This document shows, one piece after another, positions 26,301 to 39,931 of a stretch of 64,000 bases of DNA (its first letter is position 1; every line of letters begins with the position of its first letter). Origin of the DNA: Hydractinia symbiolongicarpus (Eukaryota; Cnidaria; Hydrozoa; Anthoathecata; Hydractiniidae); assembly GCF_029227915.1 (NCBI RefSeq), contig NC_079886.1, positions 3,472,001 to 3,536,000 on the forward strand, read 5' to 3'. Under the pieces are notes generated by a model that searched no databases, was not told where the DNA came from, and worked only from the letters and a program-made list of their open reading frames with translations. The translations under genes and the position numbers were made by a program.

Positions 26301-29300
26301 ATAGACAGTTTCACAAACTACATTTCGTTGACTTTCTATCGGTATCAGTCCGTTTCTGTTACTACAGTTGCGTCACATATTCGTACCAACATGTATTTAG
26401 CGATGTTTTTCTGATAATACTAGGTTGTATCGCTTTTAACAGTGAAACGATTGACTGCAGGACTTACTTGAACTGACTTTGGACTTTAACTTTATAAATG
26501 TGATAATTGAAACAATTGGACTCCATGCAATAACATTCTTCTTAAATTGGCATGATTGACGGAACTCAGGTTTTACACTGGGCGCTGTGGTAACGCTTCA
26601 TTTAAAAATGTAGATATGTAGGTCATTTTTTTGTGTGGGGACAATCCTAGCCGTTATCGCACGCTGAAGAAATTGAGACAGTTTCAAAAACTACATTTCA
26701 TTGACTTTCTAACGGTATCAGTCCGTTTCTGTTACAACGGTTGCGTGACATATTCGTACCAACATGTGTTTAGCGATATTTTTCTGATATTACTAGGTTG
26801 TATCGCTATTAACAGTGAAACGATTGACTGTGGGACTTAATTGAACTGATTTTGGACTTTAACTTTATAAGTGTGGTAATTAAGAAAATTGAACTCCAAG
26901 AAATAACAATGTTCTGAATTTGACATGATTGCTAGAACTCAGCAATTACACTGGGCGCTGTAGTAGCGCTTCATTTAAAAATGCACATAAATAAGTGATT
27001 TTTTACTGTAGGACCAATCCTAGCCGTTATCGCACGCTGAAGAGAGTTTCAAAAACTACATTTCATTGACTTTCTAACAGTATAAGTCCGTTTCAGTTAC
27101 AACGGTTGTGTCACATATTCGTACCAACATGTATTTAGCGATATTTTTCTGATATTAGTAGGTTGCATCGCCTTTAACAGTGAAACGATTGACTGTGGGA
27201 CTTACTTGAACTGATTTTGGACTTTAACTTTATAAATGTGATAATTGAGACAATTGGACTCCATGCAATAACATTCTTCTTAAATTGGCATGATTGAGGG
27301 AACTGAGCGATTACACTGGGCGCTGTGGTATCGCTTCATTTAATAATGTAGATAAATCAGTCACTTTTTACTGTGGGTCCAATCCTAGCCGTTATCGCAC
27401 GATGAAGAAATTGAGACAGTTTCAAAAACTACATTTCATTGACTTTCTAACGGTATCAGTCCGTTTCTGTTACAACGGTTGCGTCACATATGCGTACCAA
27501 CATGTGTTTAGCGATGTTTTTCTGATAGTGCTAGGTTGCATCGCTTTTAACAGTAAAAGGATTGACTGTAGGAATTAATTGAACTGTTTTTGGACTTTAA
27601 CTTTATAAATGTGATAATTGAGACTATTGGACTCCAAGAAATAACAATGTTCTGAATTTCACATGATTGCTAGAACTCAGCGATTACACTGGGAGCTGTG
27701 GTAGCGCTTCATTTAAAAATGCACATAAATAAGTCATTTTTTACTGTAGGGCCAATCCTAGCCGTTATCGCACGCTGAAGAGAGTTTCAAAAACTACATT
27801 TCATTGACTTTCTAACAGTATCAGCCCGTTTCAGTTACAACGGTTGCGTCACATATGCGTACTAACATGTATTTAGCGATATTTTTCTGATATTACTGGG
27901 TTGCATCGCTTTTAACAGTGAAACGATTGACTGTGGGACCTACTTGAACTGATTTTGGACTTTAACTTTATAAATGTGATAATTGAAACAATTGGACTCC
28001 ATGCAATAACATTCTTCTTAAATTGGCATGATTGACGGAACTCAGCGATTACACTGGGCGCTGTGGTATCGCTTCATTTAGTAATGTAGATAAATAAGGC
28101 ACTTTTTACTGTGGGTCCAATCCTAGCCGTTATCGTACGCTGAAGAAATTGAGACAGTTTCAAAAACTACATTTCATAGACTTTCTAACGGTGTCAGTCC
28201 GTTTCTGTTACAACGGTTGCGTCACATCTTCGTACCAACATGTGTTTAGTGATATTTTTCTGATATTACTAGGTTGTATCGCTTTTAACAGTGAAACGAT
28301 TGACTGTGGGGCTTAATTGAACTGATTTTGGACTTTAACTGTATAAGAGTGATAATTGAGACAATTGGACTCCAAGAAATAACAATGTTCTGAATTTGAA
28401 ATGACTGCTAGAACTCAGCGATTACACTGGGCGCTGTGGTAGCGCTTTATTTACAAATTTAGATAAATAAGTCATTCTTTACTGAGGAAACAATCCTAGC
28501 CGCTAGCGCGCGTTTAAGAAATAGAGACAGTTTCAAAAACTACATTTCATTGACTTTCTTACGATGTCAGCCCGTTTGAGTTACAACAGTTGGATCACAT
28601 TTTCGTACCAACATGTATTTAGCGATATTTTTCTGATATTACTAGGTTGCATCGCTTTTAACAGTGAAACGATTGAGTATGGGACTTAATTGAACTGATT
28701 TTGGACTGTGACCTCACAAATGTGATGAATGAGACAATTGGACTCCATGAAATAACATTCTTCTTAAATTGGCATGATTGCCGGAACGCAGCGATTAAAC
28801 TGGGCACTGTGGCAGCGCTTCATTTAAAAATGTATATATATAAGTCACTTTTTACTGTGGTTCTAATCCTAGCCGTTATCGCGTGCTGAAGAAATTGAGA
28901 CAGTTTTAAAAACTACATTTATTGACTTTCTAACGGTATCAGTCCGTTTCTGTTACAACGGTTGCGTAACATATTCGTACCAACATGTGTTTAGTGATAT
29001 TTTTCTGATATTACTAGGTTGTATCGCTTTTAACAGTGAAACGATTGACTGTGGGGCTTAATTGAACTGATTTTGGACTTTAACTTTATAAGTGTGATAA
29101 TTGATACAATTGGACTCCAAGAAAGAACAATGTTCTGAATTTGAAATGATTGCTAGAACACAGCGATTACACTGGGCGTTGTGGCAGCGCTTCATTTAAA
29201 AATGCAGATAAATAAGTCATTTTTTACTGTATAACCAATCCTAGCCGTTATCGCACGCTGAAAAAATAGAGACAGTTTCAATAACTACATTTCGTTGACT

Positions 29301-31113
29301 TTCTAACGGTATCAGTCCGCTTCAGTTACAACGGTTGCGTCACATATTCGTACCAACATGTATTTAGCGATATTTTTCTGATATTACTAGGTTGCATCGC
29401 TTTTATCAGTGAAACAATTGACTGTGGGACTTAATTGAACTGATTTTGGACTGTAACTTTATAAATGTGATGAATGAGACAATTGGACTCCATGAAATAA
29501 CATTCTTCTTGAATTGGCATGACTGCCGGTACTCAGCGATTACACTGGGCGCTGCGGTAGCGCGTCATTTAAAAATGCAGATAAATAAGTCATTTTTTAC
29601 TGTAAGACCAATCCTAGCTGTTATCGCACGCTGAAGAAATAGAGACAGTTTCAAAAACCACATTTCGTTGTCTTTCTAACGGTATCAGTCCATTTCTGTT
29701 ACAACGGTTGCGTCACATATTCGTACCAACATGTATTTAGCGATACTTTTCTGATATTACTAGATTGCATCACATTTAACAGTGAAACGATTGAATGTGG
29801 GACTTAATTGAACTGATTTTGGACTTTAACTTTAAAAATGCAATAATTCAGAGAATTAAACTCCACGAAATAAAATTATTCTGAATTTGACATGATTGCT
29901 AGAACTCAGCGATTACACTGGGCGCTGTGGTAGCGCTTCATTTAAAAATGCAAATAAATAAGTCATTTTTTACTGTAGGACCAATCCTAGCCGTTATCGC
30001 ACGCTGAAGAAATAGAGACAGTTTCAATAACTACATTTAGTTGACTTTCTAACGGTATCAGTCCGCTTCAGTTACAACGGTTGCGTCACATATTCGTACC
30101 AACATGTATTTAGCGATATTTTTCTGATATTACTAGGTTGCATCGCCTTTAACAGTAAAACGAATGACTGTGGGACTTAATTGAGCTGATTTTGAACTTT
30201 AACTTTATAAATGCAATAATTGAGACAATTGGACTCCAAGGTATAACATTATTCTGAACTTGGCATGATTGCTAGAACTCAGCGATTACACTGGGCGCTG
30301 TAGTAGCGCTTTATTTACAAATTTAGATAAATAAGTCATTCTTTACTGAGGAAACAATCCTAGCCGCTAGCGCGCGTTTAAGAAATAGAGACAGTTTCAA
30401 AAACTACATTTCATTGACTTTCTTACGATGTCAGCCCGTTTGAGTTACAAGAGTTGGATCACATTTTCGTACCAACATGTATTTAGCGATATTTTTCTGA
30501 TATTACTAGGTTGCATCGCTTTTAACAGTGAAACGATTGAGTATGGGACTTAATTGAACTGATTTTTGACTGTGACCTGACAAATGTGATGAATGAGACA
30601 ATTGGACTCCATGAAATAACATTCTTCCTAAATTGGCATGATTGCCGAAACGCAGCGATTAAACTGGGCACTGTGGTAGCGCTTCATTTAAAAATGTATA
30701 TATATAAGTCACTTTTTACTGTGGGACCAACCCTAGCCGTTATCGCACGCTGAAGAAATTGAGACAGTTTCAAAAAGTACATTTCATTGACCTTCTAACG
30801 GTATCAGTCCGTTTCTGTTACAACGGTTGCGTCACATATTCGTACCAACATGTGTTTAGCGATATTTTTCTGATATTACTAGGTTGCATCGCTTTTAACA
30901 GTGAAACGATTGACTGTGGGACTTAATTGAACTGATTTTGGACTTTAACTTTATAAATGTGATAATTTAGACAATTGGACTCCAAGAAAGAACAATGTTC
31001 TGAATTTGAAATGATTGCTAGAACACAGCGATTACACTGGGCGTTGTGGCAGCGCTTCATTTAAAAATGCAGATTAATAAGTCATTTTTTACTGTGGGAC
31101 CAACCCTAGCCGC
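23307..31113. repeat. Mosaic block of A, B and C monomers (monomers 64-84)
   Basis: Starts are 23307, 23680, 24053, 24426, 24799, 25172, 25544, 25909, 26282, 26655, 27028, 27393, 27766, 28131, 28504, 28877, 29249, 29622, 29995, 30368 and 30741. A four-monomer run 23680-25171 returns at 29995-31486 with a constant 6315-bp offset. The distinctive start TAGCGCGCGTTTAAG with GTTGGATCAC occurs at 24053, 28504 and 30368. 365-bp monomers occur here at 25544, 27028 and 27766 and nowhere later. Unlike most of the window, no simple short HOR covers the whole block. Confidence 0.82.
27766..28130. repeat. Last 365-bp (8-bp-deleted) monomer of the window
   Basis: It carries GCTGAAGAGAGTTTCAAAA in place of GCTGAAGAAATTGAGACAG followed by TTTC, a net loss of 8 bp. 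27 of the first 76 monomers have this form (364-366 bp) and none of the 97 that follow do, so this monomer marks a domain edge. Confidence 0.9.
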
Positions 31114-32980
31114 TATCGCACGCCGAGGAAGTTAAGACTTTTTCGAAAACTACATTTCATTGACTTTCTAACGGTATCAGTCCGTTTAAGTTACAACGCT
31201 TGGGTCACATTTTCGTACCAACATGTATTTAGCGAAATTTTTCTGATATTACTAGGTTGCATCGCTTTTATCATTGAAACAATTGACTGTGGGACTTAAT
31301 TGAACTGATTTTGGACTGTGATCTGATAAATGTGATGAATGGGACAATTGGACTCCATGAAATAACATTCTTCTTAAATTGGCATGATTGCCGGTACTCA
31401 GCGATTACACTGGGCGCTGCGGTAGCGCCTTATTTAAAAATGCAGATAAATAAGTCATTTTTTACTGTAAGACCAATCCTAGCTGTTATCGCACGCTGAA
31501 GAAATAGAGACAGTTTCAAAAACTACATTTCGTTGACGTTCTAACGGTATCAGTCCATTTCTGTTACAACGGTTGCGTCACATATTCGTACCAACATGTA
31601 TTTAGCGATACTTTTCTGATATTACTAGGTTGCATCGCTTTTATCAGTGAAACAATTGACTGTGGGACTTAATTGAACTGATTTTGCACTGTGATCTGAT
31701 AAATGTGATGAATGAGACAATTGGACTCCATGAAATAACATTCTTCTTAAATTGGCATGATTGCCGGTACTCAGCGATTACACTGGGCGCTGCGGTAGCG
31801 CTTCATTTAAAAATGCAGATAAATAAGTCATTTTTTACTGTAAGACCAATCCTAGCTGTTATCGCACGCTGAAGAAATAGAGACAGTTTCAAAAAAACTA
31901 CATTTCGTTGACTTTCTAACGGTATCAGTCCATTTCTGTTACAACGGTTGCGTCACATATTCGTACCAACATGTATTTAGCGATACTTTTCTGATATTAC
32001 TAGGTTGCATCGCTTTTATCAGTGAAACAATTGACTGTGGGACTAAATTGAACTGATTTTGGACTGTGATCTGATAAATGTGATGAATGAGACAATTGGA
32101 CTCCATAAAATAACATTCTTCTTAAATTGGCATGATTGCCGGTACTCAGCGATTACGCTGGGCGCTGCGGTAGCGCTTCATTTAAAAATGCAGATAAATA
32201 AGTTATTTTTTACTGTAAGACCAATCCTAGCTGTTATCGCACGCTGAAGAAATAGAGACAGTTTCAAAAACTACATTTCGTTGACTTTCAAACGGTATCA
32301 GTCCATTTCTGTTACAACGGTTGCGTCACATATTCGTAGCAACATGTATTTAGCGATATTTTTCTGATATTACTAGGTTGCATCGCTTTTAACAGTGAAA
32401 CGATTAAGTATGGGACTTAATTGAACTGATTTTGGACTGTGACCTGACAAATGTGATGAATGAGACAATTGGACTCCATGAAATAACATTCTTCTTAAAT
32501 TGGCATGATTGCCGGAACGCAGCGATTAAACTGGGCACTGTGGTAGCGCTTCATTTAAAAATGTATATATATAAGTCACTTTTTACTGTGGGACCAATCC
32601 TAGCCGTTATCGCACGCTGAAGAAATTGAGACAGTTTCAAAAACTACATTTCATTGACTTTCTAACGGTATCAGTCCGTTTCTGTTACAACGGTTACGTA
32701 ACATATTCGTACCAACATGTGTTTAGTGATATTTTTCTGATATTACTAGGTTGTATCGCTTTTAACAGTGAAACGATTGACTGTGGGGCTTAATTGAACT
32801 GATTTTGGACTTTAACTTTATAAGTGTGATAATTGAGACAATTGGACTCCAAGAAAGAACAATGTTCTGAATTTGAAATGATTGCTAGAACACAGCGATT
32901 ACACTGGGCGTTGTGGCAGCGCTTCATTTAAAAATGCAGATATATAAGTCATTTTTTACTGTGGGACCAACCCTAGCCGC
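31114..32980. repeat. Five-monomer run, block E, copy 1 (1867 bp)
   Basis: Starts are 31114, 31487, 31860, 32235 and 32608. 31487, 31860 and 32235 are three consecutive close copies of the CCATTTCTG / GATACTTTTC type with a B-type rear (GTGATCTGATAAATG). The monomer at 31860 is 375 bp because its A-run is two longer (CAAAAAAACTAC). Confidence 0.85.
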
Positions 32981-34472
32981 TATCGCACGCCGAGGAAGTT
33001 GAGACTTTTTCGAAAACTAAATTTCAATGACTTTCTTACGGTATCAGTCCGTTTAAGTTACAACGCTTGGGTCACATTTTCGTACCAACATGTATTTAGC
33101 GAAATTTTTCTGATATTACTAGGTTGCATCGCTTATATCAGTGAAACAATTGACTGTGGGAATTAATTGAACTGATTTTGGACTGTGATTAGATAAATGT
33201 GATGAATGGGACAATTGGACTCCATGAAATAACATTCTTCTTAAATTGGCATGATTGCCGGTACTCAGCGATTACACTGAGCGCTGCGGTAGCGCTTCAT
33301 TTAAAAATGCAGATAAATCAGTCATTTTTTACTGTAAGACCAATCCTAGCTGTTATCGCACGCTGAAGAAATAGAGACAGTTTCAAAAACTACATTTCGT
33401 TGACTTTCTAACGGTATCAGTCCATTTCTGTTACAACGGTTGCGACACATATTCATACCAACATGTATTTAGCGATACTTTTCTGATATTACTAGGTTGC
33501 ATCGCTTTTATCAGTGAAACAATTGACTGTGGGACTTAATTGAACTGATTTTGGACTGTGATCTGATAAATGTGATGAATGAGACAATTGGACTCCATGA
33601 AATAACATTCTTCTTAAATTGGCATGATTGCCGGTACTCAGCGATTACACTGGGCGCTGCGGTAGCGCTTCATTTAAAAATGCAGATATATAAGTCATTT
33701 TTTACTGTAAGACCAATCCTAACTGTTATCGCACGCTGAAGAAATAGAGACAGTTTCAAAAACTACATTTCGTTGACTTTCTAACGGTATCAGTCCATTT
33801 CTGTTACAACGGTTGCTTCACATATTCGTACCAACATGTATTTAGCGATACTTTTCTGATATTACTAGATTGCATCGCTTTTAACAGTGAAACGATTGAA
33901 TGTGGGAATTAATTGAACTGATTTTTGACTTTAACTTTACAAATGCAATAATTGAGAGAATTGAACTCCAAGAAATAAAATTATTCTGAATTTGACATGA
34001 TTGCTAGAACTCAGCGATTACACTGGGCGCTGTGGTAGCGCTTCATTTAAAAATGCAGATAAATAAGTTATTTTTTACTGTAGGACCAATCCTAGCCGTT
34101 ATCGCACGCTGAAGAAATAGAGACAGTTTCAAAAACTACATTTCATTGACTTTCTAACGGTATCAGTCCGTTTAAGTTACAACGCTTGGGTCACATTTTC
34201 GTACCAACATGTATTTAGCGAAATTTTTCTGATATTACTAGGTTGCATCGCTTTTATCAGTAAAACAATAGACTGTGGGACTTAATTGAACTGATTTTGG
34301 ACTGTGATCTGATAAATGTGATGAATGGGACAATTGGACTCCATGAAATAACATTCTTCTTAAATTGGCATGATTGCCGGTACTCAGCGATTACACTGGG
34401 CGCTGCGGTAGCGCTTCATATAAAAATGCAGATAAATAAGTCATTTTTTACTGTAAGACCAATCCTAGCTGT
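32981..34472. repeat. Block E, partial second copy (monomers 90-93)
   Basis: Starts are 32981, 33354, 33727 and 34100. The first three match 31114, 31487 and 31860 at an offset of 1867 bp (GCCGAGGAAGTT, GCTTGGGTCAC, GCGAAATTTTTC). 34100 returns to the first type early, so the register shifts here from five to three. Confidence 0.8.
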
Positions 34473-35964
34473 TATCGCACGGTGAAGAAATAGAGACAGT
34501 TTCAAAAACTACATTTCGTTGACTTTCTAACGGTATCAGTTCATTTCTGTTTCAACGGCTGCGTCACATATTCGTACCAACATGTATTTAGCGATACTTT
34601 TCTGATATTACTAGATTGCATCGCTTTTAACAGTGAAACGATTGAATGTGGGACTTAATTGAACTGATTTTGGACTTTAACTTTATCAATGCAATAATTG
34701 AGAGAATTGAACTCCAAGAAATAAAATTATTCTGAATTTGACATGATTGCTAGAACTCGGCGATTACACTGGGCGCTGTGGTAGCGCTTCATTTAAAAAT
34801 GCAGATAAATAAATCATTTTTTACTGTAGGACCAATCCTAGCCGTTATCGCACGCTGAAGAAATAGAGACAGTTTCAAAAACTACATTTCATTGACTTTC
34901 TAACGCTATCAGTCCGTTTCAGTTACAACAGTTGCGTCAAATATTCGTACCAACATGTATTTAGCGATATTTTTCTGATATTACTAGGTTGCATCGCTTT
35001 TAAAAGTGAAACGACTGACTGTGGGACTTACTTGAACTGATTTAAGACTTTAACTTTATAAATGTGATAATTGAGACAATTGGACTCCATGAAATAACAT
35101 TCTTCTTAAATTGGCATGATTGCCGGTACTCAGCGATTACACTGGGCGCTGCGGTAGCGCTTCATTAAAAAATGCAGATAAATAAGTCATTTTTTACTGT
35201 AAGACCAATCCTAGCTGTTATCGCACGCTGAAGAAATACAGACAGTTTCAAAAACTACATTTCGTTGACTTTCTAACGGCATCAGTCCATTTCTGTTACA
35301 ACGGTTGCGTCACATATTCGTACCAACATGTATTTAGCGATACTTTTCTGATATTACTAGATTGCATCGCTTTTAACAGTGAAACGATTGAATGTGGGAC
35401 TTAATTAAACTGATTTTGGACTTTAACTTTATAAATGCAATAATTGGGAGAATTGAACTCCAAGAAATAAAATTATTCTGAATTTGACATGATTGCTAGA
35501 ACTCAGCGATTACACTGGGCGCTGTGGTAGCGCTTCATTTAAAAATGCAGATAAATAAGTCATTTTTTACTGTAGGACCAATCCTAGCCGTTATCGCACG
35601 CTGAAGAAATAGAGACAGTTTCAAAAACTACATTTCATTGACTTTCTAACGGTGTCAGCCCGTTTGAGTTATAACAGTTGGGTCACATTTTCGTACCAAC
35701 ATGTATTTAGCGATATTGTTCTGATATTACTATGTTGCATCGCTTTTAACAGTGAAACGATTGACTGTGGGACTTAATTGAACTGATTTTGGACTGTGAC
35801 CTCACAAATGTGATGAATGAGACAATTGGACCCCATGAAATAACATTCTTCTTAAATTGGCATGATTGCCGGAACTCAGCGGTTAAACTGGGCGCTGTGG
35901 TAGCGCTTCATTTATAAATGTAGATATATAAGGCATTTTTTACTGTTGGACCAATCCTAGCCGT
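34473..35964. repeat. Segmental duplication source, part 1 (offset 2916 bp)
   Basis: Starts are 34473, 34846, 35219 and 35592. The first three, and the front of the fourth, return at 37389, 37762, 38135 and 38508 with a constant offset of 2916 bp. Shared rare marks are TTTATCAATGCAATAATTG, CTCGGCGATTAC, AATAAATCATTTTTTAC, TTTTAAAAGTGAAACGACTG and TAATTGGGAGAATTG. The offset equals eight monomers minus 68 bp because a 305-bp monomer lies between. Confidence 0.9.
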
Positions 35965-36269
35965 TATCGCACGCCGAAGAAGTTGAGACATTTTCGAAAA
36001 CTAAATTTCATTTAGCGATATTTTTCTGATATTACTAGGTTGCATCGCTTTTAACAGTGAAACAATTGAATGTGGGACTTAATTGAACTGATTTTGGACT
36101 TTAACTTTATAAATGCAATAATTGAGAGAATTGAACTCCAAGAAATAAAATTATTCTGAATTTTACATGATTGCTAGAACTCAGCGATTACACTGGGCGC
36201 TGTGGTAGAGCTTCATTTAAAAATGTAGATATGTAAGTCATTTTTTACTGTGGGACCAATCCTAGCCGT
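35965..36269. repeat. 305-bp truncated monomer, copy 1
   Basis: CTAAATTTCA is joined directly to TTTAGCGATATTTTT at about 36010/36011. Against intact relatives this removes 68 bp covering monomer positions of about 47-114, including the TCAGTCCGTT region and TACCAACATG. The flanks share a 3-bp ATT, which fits a microhomology deletion. Confidence 0.93.
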
Positions 36270-37388
36270 TATCGCACGCTGAAGAAATTGAGACAGTTTC
36301 AAAAACTACATTTCATTGACTTTCTAACGGTGTCAGCCCGTTTGAGTTATAACAGTTGGGTCACATTTTCGTACCAAGATGTATTTAGCGATATTTTTCT
36401 GATATTACTATGTTGCATCGCTTTTAACAGTGAAACAATTGACTGTGAGACTTAATTGAACTGATTTTGGACTGTGACCTTACAAATGTGATGAATGAGA
36501 CAATTGGACCCCATGAAATAACATTCTTCTTAAATTGGCATGATTGCCGGAACTCAGCGGTTAAACTGGGCCCTGTGGTAGCGCTTCATTTATAAATGTA
36601 GATATATAAGTCATTTTTTACTGTGGGACCAATCCTAGCCGTTATCGCACGCCGAAGAAGTTGAGACATTTTCGAAAACTAAATTTCATTGATTTTCTAA
36701 CGGTATCAGTCTGTTTCTGTTAGAACGGTTGCGTCACATATTTGTACCAACATGTGTTTAGCGAAATTTTTCTGATATTACTAGGTTGTATCGCTTTTAA
36801 CAGTGAAACGATTGACTGTGGGACTTACTTGAACTGATTTTGGACTTTAACTTTATAAATGTGATAATTGAAACAATTGGACTCCATGCGATCACATTCT
36901 TCTTAATTCGGCATGATTGACGGAACTCAGCGATTACACTGGGCGCTGTGGTAGCGCTTCATTTAAAAATGTAGATATGTAAGTCATTTTTTACTGTGGG
37001 ACCAATCCTAGCCGTCATCGCATGCTGAAGAAATTGAGACAGTTTCAAAAACTACATTTCATTGACTTTCTAACGGTGTCAGCACGTTTGAGTTACAACA
37101 GTTGGGTCACATTTTCGTACCAACATGTATTTAGCGATATTTTTCTGATTTTACTAGGTTGCATCGCTTTTAACAGTGAAACGATTGACTGTGGGACTTA
37201 ATTGAACTGATTTTGGACTGTGACCTTACAAATGTGATAAATGAGACAATTGGACTCCATGAAATAACATTCTTCTTAAATTGGCATGATTGCCGGTACT
37301 CAGCGATTACACTGCGCTCTGCGGTAGCGCTTCATTTAAAAATGCAGATAAATAAGTCATTTTTTACTGTAAGACCAATCCTAGCTGT
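36270..37388. repeat. Segmental duplication source, part 2 (offset 3662 bp)
   Basis: Starts are 36270, 36643 and 37016. With 35592 and the truncated 35965 they return at 39254-40677 with a constant offset of 3662 bp (ten monomers minus 68). Marks: GTACCAAGATGTATTTAG, CTGGGCCCTGTGG, CATGCGATCACATTC, CTTAATTCGGCATG, CGTCATCGCATGCTG. The match ends inside 37016, where GTGTCAGCACG stands against GTATCAGTCCG at 40678. Confidence 0.9.
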
Positions 37389-39253
37389 TATCGCACGCTG
37401 AAGAAATAGAGACAGTTTCAAAAACTACATTTCGTTGACTTTCTAACGGTATCAGTCCATTTCTTTTACAACGGCTGCGTCACATATTCGTACCAACATG
37501 TATTTAGCGATACTTTTCTGATATTACTAGATTGCATCGCTTTTAACAGTGAAACGATTGAATGTGGGACTTAATTGAACTGATTTTGGACTTTAACTTT
37601 ATCAATGCAATAATTGAGAGAATTGAACTCCAAGAAATAAAATTATTCTGAATTTGACATGATTGCTAGAACTCGGCGATTACACTGGGCGCTGTGGTAG
37701 CGCTTCATTTAAAAATGCAGATAAATAAATCATTTTTTACTGTAGGACCAATCCTAGCCGTTATCGCACGCTGAAGAAATAGAGACAGTTTCAAAAACTA
37801 CATTTCATTGACTTTCTAACGCTATCAGTCCGTTTCAGTTACAACAGTTGCGTCAAATATTCGTACCAACATGTATTTAGCGATATTTTTCTGATATTAC
37901 TAGGTTGCATCGCTTTTAAAAGTGAAACGACTGACTGTGGGACTTACTTGAACTGATTTAAGACTTTAACTTTATAAATGTGATAATTGAGACAATTGGA
38001 CTCCATGAAATAACATTCTTCTTAAATTGGCATGATTGCCGGTACTCAGCGATTACACTGGGCGCTGCGGTAGCGCTTCATTTAAAAATGCAGATAAATA
38101 AGTCATTTTTTACTGTAAGACCAATCCTAGCTGTTATCGCACGCTGAAGAAATAGAGACAGTTTCAAAAACTACATTTCGTTGACTTTCTAACGGCATCA
38201 GTCCATTTCTGTTACAACGGTTGCGTCACATATTCGTACCAACATGTATTTAGCGATACTTTTCTGATATTACTAGATTGCATCGCTTTTAACAGTGAAA
38301 CGATTGAATGTGGGACTTAATTGAACTGATTTTGGACTTTAACTTTATAAATGCAATAATTGGGAGAATTGAACTCCAAGAAATAAAATTATTCTGAATT
38401 TGACATGATTGCTAGAACTCAGCGATTACACTGGGCGCTGTGGTAGCGCTTCATTTAAAAATGCAGATAAATAAGTCATTTTTTACTGTAGGACCAATCC
38501 TAGCCGTTATCGCACGCTGAAGAAATAGAGACAGTTTCAAAAACTACATTTCATTGACTTTCTAACGGTGTCAGCCCGTTTGAGTTATAACAGTTGGGTC
38601 ACATTTTCGTACCAACATGTATTTAGCGATATTTTTCTGATATTACTAGGTTGCATCGCTTTTAACAGTGAAACGATTGACTGTGGGACTTAATTGAACT
38701 GATTTTGGACTGTGACCATACAAATGTGATGAATGAGACAATTGGACTCCATGAAATAACATTTTTCTTAAATTGGCATGATTGCCGGAACTCAGCGATT
38801 ACACTGGGAGCTGTGATAGCGCTTCATTTAAAAATGTAGATTTATAAGACATTTTTTACTGTGGGACCAATTCTAGCCGTTATCGCACGCCGAAGAAGTT
38901 GAGACATTTTCGAAACCTTCATTTCATTGATTTTCTAACGGTATCAGTCCGTTTCAGTTAGAACGCTTGGGTCACATTTTCGTACCAACATGTATTTAGC
39001 GATATTTTTCTGATATTACTAGGTTGCATCGCTTTTAACAGTGAAACAATTGAATGTGGGACTTAATTGAACTGATTTTGGACTTTAACTTTATAAATGT
39101 AATAATTGAGAGAATTGAACTCCATGAAATAAAATTATTCTGAATTTGACATGATTGCTAGAACTCAGCGATTACACTGGGCGCTGTGGTAGAGCTTCAC
39201 TTAAAAATGTAGATATGTAAGTCATTTTTCACTGTGGGACCAATCCTAGCCGT
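37389..39253. repeat. Copy of part 1 plus intervening monomers
   Basis: Starts are 37389, 37762, 38135, 38508 and 38881. The first three and the front of 38508 are the 2916-bp-offset copy. The rear of 38508 (GTGACCATAC) and 38881 (GAAACCTTCATTTC) have no partner in the source and separate the two copied parts. Confidence 0.87.
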
Positions 39254-39626
39254 TATCGCACGCTGAAGAAATTGAGACAGTTTCAAAAACTACATTTCAT
39301 TGACTTTCTAACGGTGTCAGCCCGTTTGAGTTATAACAGTTGGGTCACATTTTCGTACCAACATGTATTTAGCGATATTGTTCTGATATTACTATGTTGC
39401 ATCGCTTTTAACAGTGAAACGATTGACTGTGGGACTTAATTGAACTGATTTTGGACTGTGACCTCACAAATGTGATGAATGAGACAATTGGACCCCATGA
39501 AATAACATTCTTCTTAAATTGGCATGATTGCCGGAACTCAGCGGTTAAACTGGGCGCTGTGGTAGCGCTTCATTTATAAATGTAGATATATAAGGCATTT
39601 TTTACTGTGGGACCAATCCTAGCCGT
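39254..39626. repeat. First monomer of the copy of part 2
   Basis: It matches 35592 at 3662 bp, including GCGATATTGTTCTG and ACTATGTTGC. It lies directly before the second truncated monomer. Confidence 0.88.
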
Positions 39627-39931
39627 TATCGCACGCCGAAGAAGTTGAGACATTTTCGAAAACTAAATTTCATTTAGCGATATTTTTCTGATATTACTAG
39701 GTTGCATCGCTTTTAACAGTGAAACAATTGAATGTGGGACTTAATTGAACTGATTTTGGACTTTAACTTTATAAATGCAATAATTGAGAGAATTGAACTC
39801 CAAGAAATAAAATTATTCTGAATTTTACATGATTGCTAGAACTCAGCGATTACACTGGGCGCTGTGGTAGAGCTTCATTTAAAAATGTAGATATGTAAGT
39901 CATTTTTTACTGTGGGACCAATCCTAGCCGT
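39627..39931. repeat. 305-bp truncated monomer, copy 2
   Basis: It has the same 68-bp deletion and the same junction as the monomer at 35965 (here at about 39672/39673), with the same neighbours on both sides. It therefore arose by copying the segment, not by a second deletion. Confidence 0.93.

Noticed and set aside
31311-31499. 62-codon frame recurring on the plus strand (also 18318, 29446, 31684, 32059, 32432, 33551, 34297, 37213, 61376)
   Set aside because: Its recurrence follows from repeat identity. It covers monomer positions of about 198 to the next monomer start in B-type copies, and A- and C-type copies break it. Similarity between copies is no greater than that of the surrounding non-open sequence.
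31528-31547. CENP-B-box-like start TTTCGTTG followed later by AACGG
   Set aside because: The first eight bases resemble the CENP-B box, but the spacing to the CGG part is wrong and most monomers have TTTCATTG. It does not fit the core TTCGNNNNANNCGGG.
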